Below, piece by piece: positions 23,640-32,266 of a stretch of 49,320 bases of DNA. Every line of letters starts with the position of its first letter. Positions within the stretch are counted from its first letter, which is position 1. The notes under the pieces were generated by a model that was not told the DNA's origin, did no database searches, and was given only the letters and a program-made list of their open reading frames with translations. The position numbers were made by a program, and so were the translations under genes. Source of the stretch: Clostridia bacterium. Lineage in GTDB: Bacteria; Bacillota; Clostridia; Christensenellales; Borkfalkiaceae. Location of the stretch: NCBI GenBank assembly GCA_900766495.1, contig CAAFVM010000036.1:1-49320 (forward strand). Direction: 5' to 3'.

Positions 23640-25712
23640 TTATTCGGCTTTAGCCGCCGCGGCTTCTTTAATTATTTTTTCCTGCGCCTGCGGCGGAACT
23701 TCTTCGTATCTTTCGAATCGAGCGAAATAGCTACCCCTGCCTTGAGTCATCGAGCGCAAGTCGGTTGCATATTTCACAAGTTCCGACTGCGGAGCTTCGG
23801 CTTCGACCACCGTTTTATTTCCTACCTGGTTGGTTCCGAGTATTCTGCCTCGACGTTTGTTCATATCGCCCATAACGTCGCCGAGATAATCGTCGGGAAT
23901 GGTTATTTCAACGTGCATAACCGGCTCTAAAATGCAAGGCGAAGCGTTAGGCACGCCCTCGGCAAACGCAAGTTTAGCCGCAGTTACGAATGCTATTTCT
24001 TTACTGTCTACGGGGTGATATTTGCCGTCGAACAGCGTGCATTTAAGGTTGGTCATCGGGTAGCCGGCAAGCACGCCCGACTTTATAGCCTCGCGCAGAC
24101 CTTTTTCAACCGCGGGGATAAACTGACGGGGAACCGCGCCGCCCACAACCGCGTCTACGAACTCGAACTCGCCGTCCGCGGCACCCGGTTCGAAGCGAAC
24201 GTTAACTACGCCGAACTGGCCCGCACCGCCCGATTGCTTTTTATGCTTACCCTCGGCTTCGGCAGACTTGCGCACGGTTTCGCGGTATGCTATTTTAGGT
24301 TCTTTAAGCACGGCTTCGCAACCGAATTTACTCTTTAATTTTTTGCACAGCACGTCAAGTTGAGTTTCGCCTTGCCCGCGAATAACCGTTTCGCCCGTAT
24401 CTTTGTCTTTTTCCACTACAAACGTGGGATCTTCTTCTGCAAGTCGGTTAAGACCTTGGAACACCTTATCTTCTTCGCCGCGTTTCGCCGCAAATATCGC
24501 CATCGTAAGCACGGGCTTTTTAAACGGAATCGGATCGTAGCGTACGGGGTAACTTTCATCGGCGAGAGTATCGCCCGTATTGGTATTGCTCAGCTTATTC
24601 ACCGCTCCTATATCTCCGGCGCAAAGCTCGTCGGTGGCTTCCTGTTTTTTGCCTTTCATAAGATAAAGCCCGCCGATGCGCTCCTTTTCGCCGGTTACGG
24701 TGTTAAGCACGGTCATGCCGCTTTTCAGCGTCCCGGTAAACACCCTTACCATGTTCAGCTTACCCACAAACGGGTCAGCAATCGTTTTAAACACCTGCGC
24801 CGTGAACGGAGTATCCGCGTCGCAAACGATTTCGCCCTCTTCGCCGGTAGCCGTGTTGACGCAATGCATGGGCTTGCGTTCCAACGGGGAAGGCATTATA
24901 TCCACTATTTCGTTCATCAGGTTTATAACGCCCAGATTCTGCGTTGCCGAACCGCCGAGAAGAGGCACCGTATTGCCGCAAAGCAATCCGGTCTTCAACC
25001 CTTTTATAATTTCGTCGTTAGACAGCCAGCCTGTATCGAGGAATTTTTCGATATATTCTTCGCTGGTTTCGGCAGCGGCTTCGGTAAGCCCCGCTTTGAG
25101 CGACTGAATTTCGTCGGTCATATCGTCGGGAACTTTTATTTCCACCCTGCCGCCCTTCGTGAATTCATACGCCTTGCCGGATATAACCGAAACATAGCCT
25201 TTCATTTTGTTGCCGTGAAGAATAGGCGCATGCATGGTGGCTATCTTTTTGCCGTATTTTGCACGAAACGCTTCTACCGTAGCCACGTAATCGGCATTTT
25301 CTTTGTCGATTCCGTTTACGAAAATCATCAAAGGCACGTGATTTTCCAGGCAATAATCCATAGCCTTTTCAGCGCCGACGGATACCTGTCCGTTAGCTTC
25401 CGCCACAAGCACCGCAGAACCAACCGCCCTCATGGCTTCTTCGAATTCCCCCTCGAAGTCGAAAAATCCCGGCACGTCAATTATATTTATTTTAACGCCG
25501 TTCCACATAGCGTAAGCGCACCCGAGAGATATGGATATGCCGCGGGCAATCTCCTGCTCGTCGTAATCCATAACCGAGTTTTTATCGGTAACGCTACCCA
25601 GCCTGTCGGTGCTTTTCGCGTTGAACAAAATAGCTTCGGCAAGCGAAGTTTTGCCCTCGCCGCTGTGACCGATGATGGCGACGTTTCTGATTTTCGTTGC
25701 TTTGTCATTCAT
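23640..25712 (-). CDS. EF-G-like translational GTPase with divergent G motifs
   Basis: 690 residues, full length for EF-G. The GTPase domain has P-loop GHSGEGKTSL (usual EF-G is GHIDAGKTT), switch I RGISI, G3 DVPGFFDF (usual DTPGHVDF) and G4 NGID (usual NKMD). Domains II-V follow, including FTAQVFKTIADPFVGKLNMVRVFTG, GQGETQLDVLCKKLK, and the domain IV segment QSGGAGQFGVVNVRFEP. It belongs to the EF-G-like branch of Bacillota and Actinobacteria beside true FusA; its role is not settled. Upstream promoter at 25898-25926. Confidence 0.92.
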   Translation of the reverse strand: MNDKATKIRNVAIIGHSGEGKTSLAEAILFNAKSTDRLGSVTDKNSVMDYDEQEIARGISISLGCAYAMWNGVKINIIDVPGFFDFEGEFEEAMRAVGSAVLVAEANGQVSVGAEKAMDYCLENHVPLMIFVNGIDKENADYVATVEAFRAKYGKKIATMHAPILHGNKMKGYVSVISGKAYEFTKGGRVEIKVPDDMTDEIQSLKAGLTEAAAETSEEYIEKFLDTGWLSNDEIIKGLKTGLLCGNTVPLLGGSATQNLGVINLMNEIVDIMPSPLERKPMHCVNTATGEEGEIVCDADTPFTAQVFKTIADPFVGKLNMVRVFTGTLKSGMTVLNTVTGEKERIGGLYLMKGKKQEATDELCAGDIGAVNKLSNTNTGDTLADESYPVRYDPIPFKKPVLTMAIFAAKRGEEDKVFQGLNRLAEEDPTFVVEKDKDTGETVIRGQGETQLDVLCKKLKSKFGCEAVLKEPKIAYRETVRKSAEAEGKHKKQSGGAGQFGVVNVRFEPGAADGEFEFVDAVVGGAVPRQFIPAVEKGLREAIKSGVLAGYPMTNLKCTLFDGKYHPVDSKEIAFVTAAKLAFAEGVPNASPCILEPVMHVEITIPDDYLGDVMGDMNKRRGRILGTNQVGNKTVVEAEAPQSELVKYATDLRSMTQGRGSYFARFERYEEVPPQAQEKIIKEAAAAKAE

Positions 25713-25897
25713 TTTTAAAGTCCGTCCTTAATTATATAAATATATAAAATTCTTTTTCGTTCGCCTTTTCGCCTCGCCGTATTTTTGCGAAAACCTGAAT
25801 TTTTTCGCGCTTTTTCGGCTGCGCCGAACGAAAAAAACTTTCCCCTTTTAAAAAATTAAAATTCCCGCCGCAAGCTATACTTTTCGGCATCTTTTAC

Positions 25898-25926
25898 ATT
25901 ATAATATATTCCGAAATTTTTTTCAA
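25898..25926 (-). promoter_or_regulatory. Promoter of EF-G-like gene
   Basis: On the minus strand TTGAAA (25926-25921), a 17-base spacer and TATAAT (25903-25898). The leader to ATG 25712 is ~175 bases; no known structure was recognised in it. Confidence 0.7.
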
Positions 25927-26002
25927 GGGGTTTGGCAAAAAAAATTGCCCGCGGCGCAAAAATTTTTTACGATAAAGCAAAGGCAAATATGTCATATAAC
26001 TA

Positions 26003-26031
26003 TTGCCAAATTTTCGTTTTTATTGTATAAT
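26003..26031 (+). promoter_or_regulatory. Promoter of exonuclease gene
   Basis: TTGCCA, a 17-base spacer and TATAAT. The leader to ATG 26148 contains a copy of the dispersed element. Confidence 0.7.
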
Positions 26032-26101
26032 GAGTTTAAAAGAGCGAACTTTTCGGCGTTTTATTCGTTTTATAGTGGCTATGTTTTAATAAAAAGCCCG
26101 T

Positions 26102-26122
26102 CTATAAGCCCGTTAACGGCAC
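26102..26122 (+). repeat. Dispersed element, best consensus copy, in a 5' leader
   Basis: CTATAAGCCCGTTAACGGC followed by ACTTTCG. The palindromic core is CCGTTAACGG. It lies in the leader of the exonuclease gene, not after a gene, so termination alone does not explain it. Confidence 0.75.
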
Positions 26123-26147
26123 TTTCGTAAAATTTTAAGAGGCGCGA

Positions 26148-26741
26148 ATGATAATATTTTTCGATACCGAAACGACCGGGCTTACCCCGGGGAATATAAT
26201 ACAGCTTTCTTACGTAACCGAAGAAAAAGCCGAAACTAAAGCTAAAAATTTCTTTTTTTACGTGCCGTTCATTCCGCCCCAGTCTACGGCGATTCACGGA
26301 ATAACGGTTGAAAAACTCGCAAAACTTTCGGGCGGGCATACGTTTTCGGAATATCTTGAAGAAATCGACGACGATTTTCGGCGCGCCGACCTTACCGTAG
26401 CGCACAATTTCGCGTTCGATTACAAATTCATGAGCGCCGAGTTTTCTTATTTCGACCGGATTTTTCATTACAAAGAAAGTTTCGACACAATGAAAAAATT
26501 CACCCCGCTCGTTAAGCTTCCGAGGATAGGAGTCGCTGGTTATAAATACCCCAAGCTTAACGAACTTACCGAGTTTTTCGACATTTACCCCTATGACGTG
26601 TCGCGTTTAAGCATTAGCCTTTTCGGCGACGCGGGCGCCGCGCACGATTCGCGTTACGATTCCACCGCCACGTATATGTCGTTTATGGCGGCGGCAAACA
26701 TGCTTCCCGATATAGCAAAAATCCTTGATGAATACTCATAA
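26148..26741 (+). CDS. DnaQ-like DEDDh 3'-5' exonuclease
   Basis: 197 residues. The catalytic acids are FDTETTG (Asp, Glu; ExoI, residues 5-11), HNFAFDYKFM (ExoII) and AHDSRYDSTATY (His and Asp; ExoIII). The family hydrolyses DNA or RNA from the 3' end using two metal ions. No polymerase or helicase domain is fused, so it is a stand-alone proofreading or repair nuclease. AGAGG precedes the ATG. Confidence 0.93.
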   Translation: MIIFFDTETTGLTPGNIIQLSYVTEEKAETKAKNFFFYVPFIPPQSTAIHGITVEKLAKLSGGHTFSEYLEEIDDDFRRADLTVAHNFAFDYKFMSAEFSYFDRIFHYKESFDTMKKFTPLVKLPRIGVAGYKYPKLNELTEFFDIYPYDVSRLSISLFGDAGAAHDSRYDSTATYMSFMAAANMLPDIAKILDEYS

Positions 26742-26760
26742 ACATTCTTTTTCTTCTTAC

Positions 26761-26804
26761 AAAAAACCGAGCCTTTGGCGATTTGCTTAAAGGCTCGGTT
26801 TTTT
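26761..26804. terminator. Bidirectional intrinsic terminator
   Basis: AAAAAACCGAGCCTTT pairs with AAAGGCTCGGTTTTTT, between the convergent exonuclease and P-type ATPase genes. Confidence 0.92.
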
Positions 26805-26836
26805 ATAATTTTATAGGAGATATAGTGTTTTTGTAA

Positions 26837-28720
26837 TTATTTTTTCTTTTTGTCGTTAAGGCTTAAACAACGCATCGAGTTGAGTATTGCAAGAACCGAA
26901 ACGCCTACGTCGGCGAACACAGCCCACCACATAAGCATAGGCACGCCGATAAGCGCGAGAATTAAAACGGCAAACTTAACCGTAAGCGCGAACGCCACGT
27001 TTTCCCACACTATGCGAACGGTCTTTTTCGATATTTTACGCGCGACGTTAATCGAACGCAAATCGTCGTTCATAAGAACCAAATCGGCGGCTTCGATTGC
27101 GCTGTCCGAGCCTACGCCGCCCATAGCTATGCCTACGTCGGCTCGCATTATTACGGGCGCGTCGTTTATTCCGTCGCCCACGAAAGCCACCTTGCCTTTA
27201 CCCTTGTTTTCTTCAATGAGTTTTTCGAGCGAACTAACCTTTTCGTCGGGCAAAAGTCCCGCTATAAAGCCGTTAACGCCACTTTCGCGCGCAACTATTT
27301 CGGCATTTTTCTTGCTGTCGCCGGTAAGCATATAGGTCTTCGCGCCGCCGTGTTTCATTGCGGCAATGGCTTCGGCAGAACCCTCTTTTATTTCGTCGGC
27401 AACCACGATATAACCAAGGAACTCGCCGTTTTCGGCAACGTAAACTATGCTGCCCGCGCCGTCGTATTCTGGTATGTTTTCAATACCGTTTTCTTTCATA
27501 AGACGGGCGTTACCGCAAAGAATAACTTCGCCCTCTTTTTCGGCTTTAACGCCGCGCCCCGCAATTTCGCTAACCGAATAATCTTCGGTAGAACCAGCTT
27601 CTCCGTTCGAGGCGGCGCGCACTACGGCGCGGGCAACCGGGTGATTCGAACCGCGTTCGGCAACGGCGGCTACCGCAAGAACTTTTTCTTTATTTTCTTC
27701 GGGAAATACCTTGCTTACGGCAAATTCGCCTTTAGTAATGGTTCCGGTTTTATCGAACACGAACTCGTCTACCTCGGCAAGTGCTTCGAGCGTACCGCCG
27801 CCCTTAACCAGAATGCCGCGCTTCGAGGCGCTTCCTATTCCGCCGAAGAAGCCCATAGGAACGCTTATAACCAGCGCGCACGGGCAGCTGATAACCAAAA
27901 GCGACAACGCCTTAAATACCCATTCGGAAACGTTTCCGGTTATTATAGACGGAATTATTGCAAGAAGCAAAGCTATTCCGCACACCGCAGGGGTGTAATA
28001 ACGAGCGAATTTTGTTATAAAGTTTTCGGTTTTCGCCTTTTTCATGGAAGCGTTTTCAACCATATCGAGTATTCTCGAAACGGTGGAATCGCTGAACTCG
28101 CGCGTGGTTTTAATCGTAAGAACCGCGCCCACGTTTATGGAGCCGCTTAACACCTCGTCGCCCTCGGTAACGTGGCGGGGAACGCTTTCGCCGGTAAGAG
28201 CCGCGGTATTCACGTCGCTTTCTCCGCGAAGAACGACGCCGTCGATTGCGACCTTTTCGCCCGACTTAACCACAATGGTTTCGCCTATTTCTACCTCTTC
28301 GGGCATAACCGTAGTTTCAACTCCGTCGCGCAGAACCACCGCTTCTTCGGGTGCGAGCGACATAAGCTGCGTTACGTTCTTGCGCGATTTACCAACCGCG
28401 TAGCTTTGGAACAGCTCGCCGGTCTGATAAAAGAGCATAACCGCAACGCCCTCCATATATTCGCCTATGATGAAAGCGCCTATAGTGGCAACGCACATTA
28501 AAAAGTTCTCGTCGAGCATTTTGCCGTGCGCGATGTTTTTTATTGCTTTCCACACAATATCCCAGCCTATAAGCGCGTAAACCGCCAGATAGAGGATGAG
28601 CGAAAGCCAGTTCGGCACGCCGGCTACAAGTTTAACCACCAGCACGACAGCCAAAAACGCGACGGCGCTTATTATAACCCGCACCAGACGTTTTTGCAAT
28701 TCGTCAAGTTTTTTCTTCAT
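26837..28720 (-). CDS. cadA: P1B-type ATPase, zinc/cadmium/lead exporter
   Basis: 627 residues with all P-type landmarks: TGES actuator (ALTGESVPR), CPC metal-binding motif (VISCPCALVISVPMG, about residue 281), phosphorylated Asp in FDKTGTITKG (~322), the HP dipeptide in SNHPVARA and hinge VGDGINDAP (~514). CPC with Lys (LTVKFAVL) and Asp (FADVGVS) in the last helices is the P1B-2 pattern for Zn/Cd/Pb. It lacks the usual N-terminal HMA domain; an HMA protein is encoded separately 54 bases upstream. An ArsR/SmtB regulator heads the cluster. A near-consensus copy of the dispersed element lies within codons at 27262-27287. Confidence 0.94.
   Translation of the reverse strand: MKKKLDELQKRLVRVIISAVAFLAVVLVVKLVAGVPNWLSLILYLAVYALIGWDIVWKAIKNIAHGKMLDENFLMCVATIGAFIIGEYMEGVAVMLFYQTGELFQSYAVGKSRKNVTQLMSLAPEEAVVLRDGVETTVMPEEVEIGETIVVKSGEKVAIDGVVLRGESDVNTAALTGESVPRHVTEGDEVLSGSINVGAVLTIKTTREFSDSTVSRILDMVENASMKKAKTENFITKFARYYTPAVCGIALLLAIIPSIITGNVSEWVFKALSLLVISCPCALVISVPMGFFGGIGSASKRGILVKGGGTLEALAEVDEFVFDKTGTITKGEFAVSKVFPEENKEKVLAVAAVAERGSNHPVARAVVRAASNGEAGSTEDYSVSEIAGRGVKAEKEGEVILCGNARLMKENGIENIPEYDGAGSIVYVAENGEFLGYIVVADEIKEGSAEAIAAMKHGGAKTYMLTGDSKKNAEIVARESGVNGFIAGLLPDEKVSSLEKLIEENKGKGKVAFVGDGINDAPVIMRADVGIAMGGVGSDSAIEAADLVLMNDDLRSINVARKISKKTVRIVWENVAFALTVKFAVLILALIGVPMLMWWAVFADVGVSVLAILNSMRCLSLNDKKKK
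27262..27287 (+). repeat. Dispersed element inside the P-type ATPase gene
   Basis: CTATAAAGCCGTTAACGCC plus ACTTTCG differs at three of 26 positions from the intergenic copy at 26102-26127. It encodes part of SGVNGFIAGLL without any gap relative to related ATPases. Confidence 0.55.
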
Positions 28721-28774
28721 GATTTTTTCCTTTTTACTTTCTACTCTTTTACTTTTTATATTGCTTTTTTGCTT

Positions 28775-28996
28775 TTATAAGCCCATAACCACCATGTCGG
28801 GTTCGAAATCGTTTATTGTCTTTTTCATTTTTGCAAAAATCTCGTCTTTACGGGTTTCGTCGAAATCGACTATCATTTTTTGAAAAATGAAGTTCACGCT
28901 TATGCTGTTTATACCATCGATTTCGGCAAGTTTACGTTCGAGTTTTGCGGCGCAATCGGCGCAGTCGAGGTTTTTAAATCTGAAAGCTTTGTTCAT
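28775..28996 (-). CDS. Stand-alone HMA metal-binding protein (metallochaperone-like)
   Basis: 73 residues forming one heavy-metal-associated ferredoxin-like domain: metal site LDCADCA (CxxC, residues 10-16), then KLERKLAEIDGINSISVNF and IVDFDE. It is not a frameshifted part of the ATPase: it has its own AAGGA site, start and stop, and the ATPase 54 bases further on has its own site too. It probably passes metal to, or senses it for, the ATPase that lacks its own HMA domain. Confidence 0.9.
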   Translation of the reverse strand: MNKAFRFKNLDCADCAAKLERKLAEIDGINSISVNFIFQKMIVDFDETRKDEIFAKMKKTINDFEPDMVVMGL

Positions 28997-29121
28997 AATA
29001 AATTATCCTTATAAAACGATTGATTTTTTTATTTTTTCGGAAGCCGCGCCGTTTTACGCAGCCCCGTTTTTTACTTTTTTGTTTGCCTTACGGCGTGTTA
29101 TGGCTTATTTCCCCCGAGGTT

Positions 29122-29490
29122 TTATTCTTCCACGTGTTCGAGCGCCATATTCATTATGCTTACTATATGGTCGTCCGCAAGCGAGTAATAAACTTCTTTT
29201 CCGCTTTTGCGCGCTTTTACCAGTTTGGTTTGCCTCAACACCCTTAACTGATGCGATATTGCGGATTTCGTCATGGAAAGAAGATTGCACACGTCGCAAA
29301 CGCACAACTCGCCGCAGGCAAGCGCGGCTAAAATTCCGGTGCGGGTACTGTCGCCGAACACCTTGAACAGTTCCGACATATCGTATAACGCGTCTTCGGA
29401 GGGCATTTTTTTGCGCACCTCTTCAATCACGTTTAAATGCGGTTTATCGCACGAACAAGTTTCGTTTTCTTCGTTCATCTTTTTTACCAT
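29122..29490 (-). CDS. ArsR/SmtB-family metal-sensing repressor (CadC-like)
   Basis: 122 residues. Winged helix with the alpha-3 metal motif ELCVCDVC (Cys-Val-Cys) and an N-terminal CSCDKPH segment, together the Cd/Pb/Bi site of CadC; the C-terminal DDHIVSIMNMALEHVEE provides the alpha-5 zinc ligands. Recognition helix: SMTKSAISHQLRVLRQ. Metal binding should release it from the operator at 29534-29551 and permit expression of itself, the HMA protein and the P1B ATPase on the same strand. AGGAAG precedes the ATG. Confidence 0.93.
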   Translation of the reverse strand: MVKKMNEENETCSCDKPHLNVIEEVRKKMPSEDALYDMSELFKVFGDSTRTGILAALACGELCVCDVCNLLSMTKSAISHQLRVLRQTKLVKARKSGKEVYYSLADDHIVSIMNMALEHVEE

Positions 29491-29533
29491 TTTTATCTTC
29501 CTCGCGGTTCGACTTCTTCATTTCGTCAAACGG

Positions 29534-29551
29534 TTGAATAATTGTTCAACT
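29534..29551. promoter_or_regulatory. SmtB/ArsR-type operator
   Basis: GTTGAATAATTGTTCAAC; on the minus strand TGAACA-AT-TATTCA, the classical 12-2-12 type pattern of SmtB/ZiaR sites. It lies right after the predicted transcription start of the ArsR gene. Confidence 0.8.
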
Positions 29552-29559
29552 GTGTTACA

Positions 29560-29587
29560 GTATATTCCTGTACAAGCTAAATGTCAA
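29560..29587 (-). promoter_or_regulatory. Promoter of metal-resistance operon
   Basis: On the minus strand TTGACA (29587-29582), a 16-base spacer and TATACT (29565-29560). The region 29590-29790 upstream is AT-rich and holds no supported gene. Confidence 0.75.
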
Positions 29588-29799
29588 CCGTTTTTACAAA
29601 GAATTTCAAAACTTTTTTATTTTCTTTCGGGCGCGCAAAAAACAGGCGTTCTGCATAAAAACAATAAGTCGCGCGCGTACGTATACGGCATTTTCACGGC
29701 AACCGATTTTTATAGAAGTAAAATAACAACCACGTTTTTAGGTAATAAAAAAAATAAAAAGCGCGAAATAAGTTTTGCTCTTTTTATTTTTTAATGTTA

Positions 29800-29820
29800 G
29801 TTAACGGGCTTATACCGCAC
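29800..29820 (-). repeat. Dispersed element after oadB-like gene
   Basis: GTTAACGGGCTTATACCGC followed by AC; minus-orientation copy just past the stop of the OadB-like gene. Confidence 0.65.
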
Positions 29821-29839
29821 TTTTAGTTTTTAACTTTTA

Positions 29840-30952
29840 TTATATAAACAACTGCAACAAAATGCCGCCTATTATAGCCGAGCATAACTGCCCCGATATA
29901 TTCGCGCCGATTGCGGGCATAAGCAGGTGGTTTGTAGAGTCGGCTTTAAGACCCTCTTTCTGCACAACGCGCGCCGACATCGGGAACGCCGAAATACCCG
30001 CCGCGCCTATCATGGGGTTGATTTTTTCCTTTAAGAACAGGTTCATAATTTTTGCTATAAGAACGCCCGCCGCCGTATCGAACACGAATGCAAGCAATCC
30101 GAAGCCTAAAATCATAAGAGTATCTAACCGCAAAAACTCGGCGCCCTGCATTTTGTAAGCCACGGCGAAGCCCAAAAACAAAGTTATAAGGTCGGTAAGC
30201 GTGGTTTTTGCAACCTCGGCAAGCGAATCCACAACGCCGCATTCCCTTAACAGATTGCCGAACATAAGCGTGCCTACAAGCGACAAACTTTGCGGCACCG
30301 CAAGCCCGCAAATCACGGTTACGGCGACGGGAAAGCATATTTTAAACGCCTTGGGTATGCGTTTTTGTTTATATGCCGTGCGAATAAGGCGTTCTTTTTG
30401 GGTTGTGAGCGCGCGGATTACGAGCGGCTGAATAATGGGAACCAACGCTATATACGAATAGGCGGCGACCATTATCGCGCCCATATACGAACTGCCCGCT
30501 TTATCGGCGACGATTATCGCGGTGGGAGCGTCTGCAGCGCCTATTATGCCTATGCTTATGGCGTCTTTAAGTTCGAACCCGCAAAGCAGAGCAAGCCCCA
30601 TAGCTATAAATATGCCCGCCTGAGCAAAAACGCCGAATATCAGAACTTTGGGGTTTTGAAAAAGCGGCTCGAAATCGAGCATTGCGCCTATGCCTATAAA
30701 CAGCAGGCACGGCATAAGTTCCGCGCCAACAAGCACCCTGCCGTTTTCCAGCGTAATTCCTCCTATGCCGAGGTCGTAAACACTTTTTACTATTTCGGCT
30801 GCGCCCGACATAGGCACGTTCATAAGTATGGTACCGGCGCCCATGGGCAGCAACAACGACGGTTCCATTTTGTGCCTGACCGCAAGGTAAATAAGCAACA
30901 CCCCTATAACCAACATAACCGCGCTTTGCCACGTCATAGCAGTAAACGCCAT
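29840..30952 (-). CDS. Sodium-pumping decarboxylase beta subunit (OadB/GcdB-like)
   Basis: 370 residues from ATG 30952, chosen because GGAGGAGAG lies just upstream; a longer frame to 30997 lacks one. About nine membrane helices with family motifs LLPMGAGTILMNVP, CLLFIGIGAMLDFEPL, ISIGIIGAADAPTAIIVA and FPMSARVVQKEG. Beta subunits couple decarboxylation of biotin-bound carboxylate to Na+ export. No alpha, gamma or biotin-carrier gene is adjacent, so either the partners are elsewhere or this orphan works differently. ADAPTAI replaces the usual ADGPT-like segment. Confidence 0.92.
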   Translation of the reverse strand: MAFTAMTWQSAVMLVIGVLLIYLAVRHKMEPSLLLPMGAGTILMNVPMSGAAEIVKSVYDLGIGGITLENGRVLVGAELMPCLLFIGIGAMLDFEPLFQNPKVLIFGVFAQAGIFIAMGLALLCGFELKDAISIGIIGAADAPTAIIVADKAGSSYMGAIMVAAYSYIALVPIIQPLVIRALTTQKERLIRTAYKQKRIPKAFKICFPVAVTVICGLAVPQSLSLVGTLMFGNLLRECGVVDSLAEVAKTTLTDLITLFLGFAVAYKMQGAEFLRLDTLMILGFGLLAFVFDTAAGVLIAKIMNLFLKEKINPMIGAAGISAFPMSARVVQKEGLKADSTNHLLMPAIGANISGQLCSAIIGGILLQLFI

Positions 30953-31191
30953 AAAACTCTCTCCTCCCGCACGCTTCCGTAAAAACGCTTCGCCCATTAC
31001 GCAAAGACTTGCAATTCACACGAATGCGTAGCGCATACAAATAAATTTTTTTCTTATTATATTATATCTCCCGCGCCCTTGTCAAATACTTAAAGCACAA
31101 AAGAAAAAAATCTTTTCCGGAAAGCAGCCTCAACTAATTAAGAAAAAAGCTGTTTTCAGAAAAAGATTTTTTATGTTTTTTATTATGAATT

Positions 31192-31217
31192 GTGCGTTTA
31201 CGGGCTTATAGCCCCAC
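31192..31217 (-). repeat. Dispersed element after mreB-like gene
   Basis: GTGCGTTTACGGGCTTATAG then CCCCAC; the outer GTG and CAC can pair. Minus-orientation copy, downstream of the MreB-like stop. Confidence 0.6.
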
Positions 31218-31253
31218 TTTTTAAATTTTTTAAGGTAAAAAAGCAGAATGGTT

Positions 31254-32261
31254 TTACTTGCGGTTAAGTCTTAATCTTGTTAAAAGCGAAGAATTGCCCG
31301 CAACTATGCCGCCGCCTATAACAGTGGCGAGTTCGGGTTCCTCGGCAATATTCGCGCGGATACCCATACTGTATCTGAAATAGTCGTCAAGCCCTACGAT
31401 ACGCGAGCCGCCGCCCGCAAAATACACGCCGAAACGGCGAATATCGGCGGAAACCTCGGCGGGAAGCTTTGCCATAACCATACCCGCAAGCTGAAATATT
31501 TTATTAAAGAACAGCTCTACCACGGGGTAAACGTCTTTCGAACTTATTGAAACCGCACGGGGTTTTCCGCTTTCCACGTCGCGCCCGTTCACTACGGTGG
31601 TGGTATTGTCTTTTTCAAGCAGACTGCCCACCTGAATTTTAAGTTTTTCGGCGGTAAGCGCGCCTATTTTTAATCCGAATTCTTCTTCTATACGGGCAAT
31701 CAGCATTTTGTCTATGCTTTTTCCGCCCATATTTACGTTAATGCCCGAAATGGTTCCGCCAAGCGACACCGCCGCAATGGTAGTTGTCCCCCCGCCTATA
31801 TCTATAACGAAGCAGGGGTTAGAATCGGTAAGCGGAACGCCCGCGCCCAAAGCGGTGAGAACCGGCGACTCAACGAAATGCACGTTGAAAACGTCGCACT
31901 CGTTAAGCACTCTTTCATATTTTTTTATCGCGCTGTTTTCGGCTCCGCAAGGCACGGCGAAAAGCACGTCGGGGCGAGCGCCCAGCCGCCTTATAGTCAC
32001 TTTGTTCAAAAAGTTTTCGAGCATGGCGGTAGCCGCGCGTTCGTCTTCTACGCGGGCTTCGAAAATCGGCGACAGCACGACCGTGCCGTCAACCGTTTTG
32101 CCTATCATTTTTTTGGCTTCCACACCTATGGCTTTAACCTTGCGTCCGCCGCCCTCGCTTATGGCAACCACGCTCGGTTCCGACAAAACGACCCCCGCGC
32201 CCAACTGATATATATTCGTATTCGACGACCCCATGTCTATCGACAACGACGGTTTTTTCAT
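31254..32261 (-). CDS. MreB/Mbl-like actin homologue
   Basis: 335 residues with actin-fold ATP motifs: phosphate-1 SIDMGSSNTNIY (residues 7-18), phosphate-2 VIDIGGGTTTIAAVSLGG and adenosine motif FAGGGSRIVGLDDYF, plus IPRR-equivalent regions that are diverged. MreB polymers guide wall synthesis along the cell. The N-terminal DMGSSNTN differs from the usual DLGTANTL, and no mreC or mreD follows, so this may be a second, specialised copy. A Maf gene lies directly upstream, as often seen in Bacillota. GGAGAATAAGGA precedes the ATG. Confidence 0.9.
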   Translation of the reverse strand: MKKPSLSIDMGSSNTNIYQLGAGVVLSEPSVVAISEGGGRKVKAIGVEAKKMIGKTVDGTVVLSPIFEARVEDERAATAMLENFLNKVTIRRLGARPDVLFAVPCGAENSAIKKYERVLNECDVFNVHFVESPVLTALGAGVPLTDSNPCFVIDIGGGTTTIAAVSLGGTISGINVNMGGKSIDKMLIARIEEEFGLKIGALTAEKLKIQVGSLLEKDNTTTVVNGRDVESGKPRAVSISSKDVYPVVELFFNKIFQLAGMVMAKLPAEVSADIRRFGVYFAGGGSRIVGLDDYFRYSMGIRANIAEEPELATVIGGGIVAGNSSLLTRLRLNRK

Positions 32262-32266
32262 ATTCC

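Noticed and set aside
24360..25718. Long open frame on the plus strand (452 codons)
   Set aside because: It lies entirely opposite the EF-G-like gene, has no family similarity, and results from the low stop density of the antisense frame.
27350..28150. Long open frame on the plus strand (266 codons)
   Set aside because: Antisense shadow of the P1B ATPase gene.
28566..28586. CTATAAGCGCGTAAACCGCC in the P-type ATPase as a further element copy
   Set aside because: 17 of 20 match, but the palindromic core is broken and the codons encode the common ATPase phrase YALIGWD; kept only as a remark.
26837..28996. HMA domain and ATPase as one frameshifted gene
   Set aside because: Each has its own ribosome site, start and stop, separated by 54 bases, so they are separate genes.
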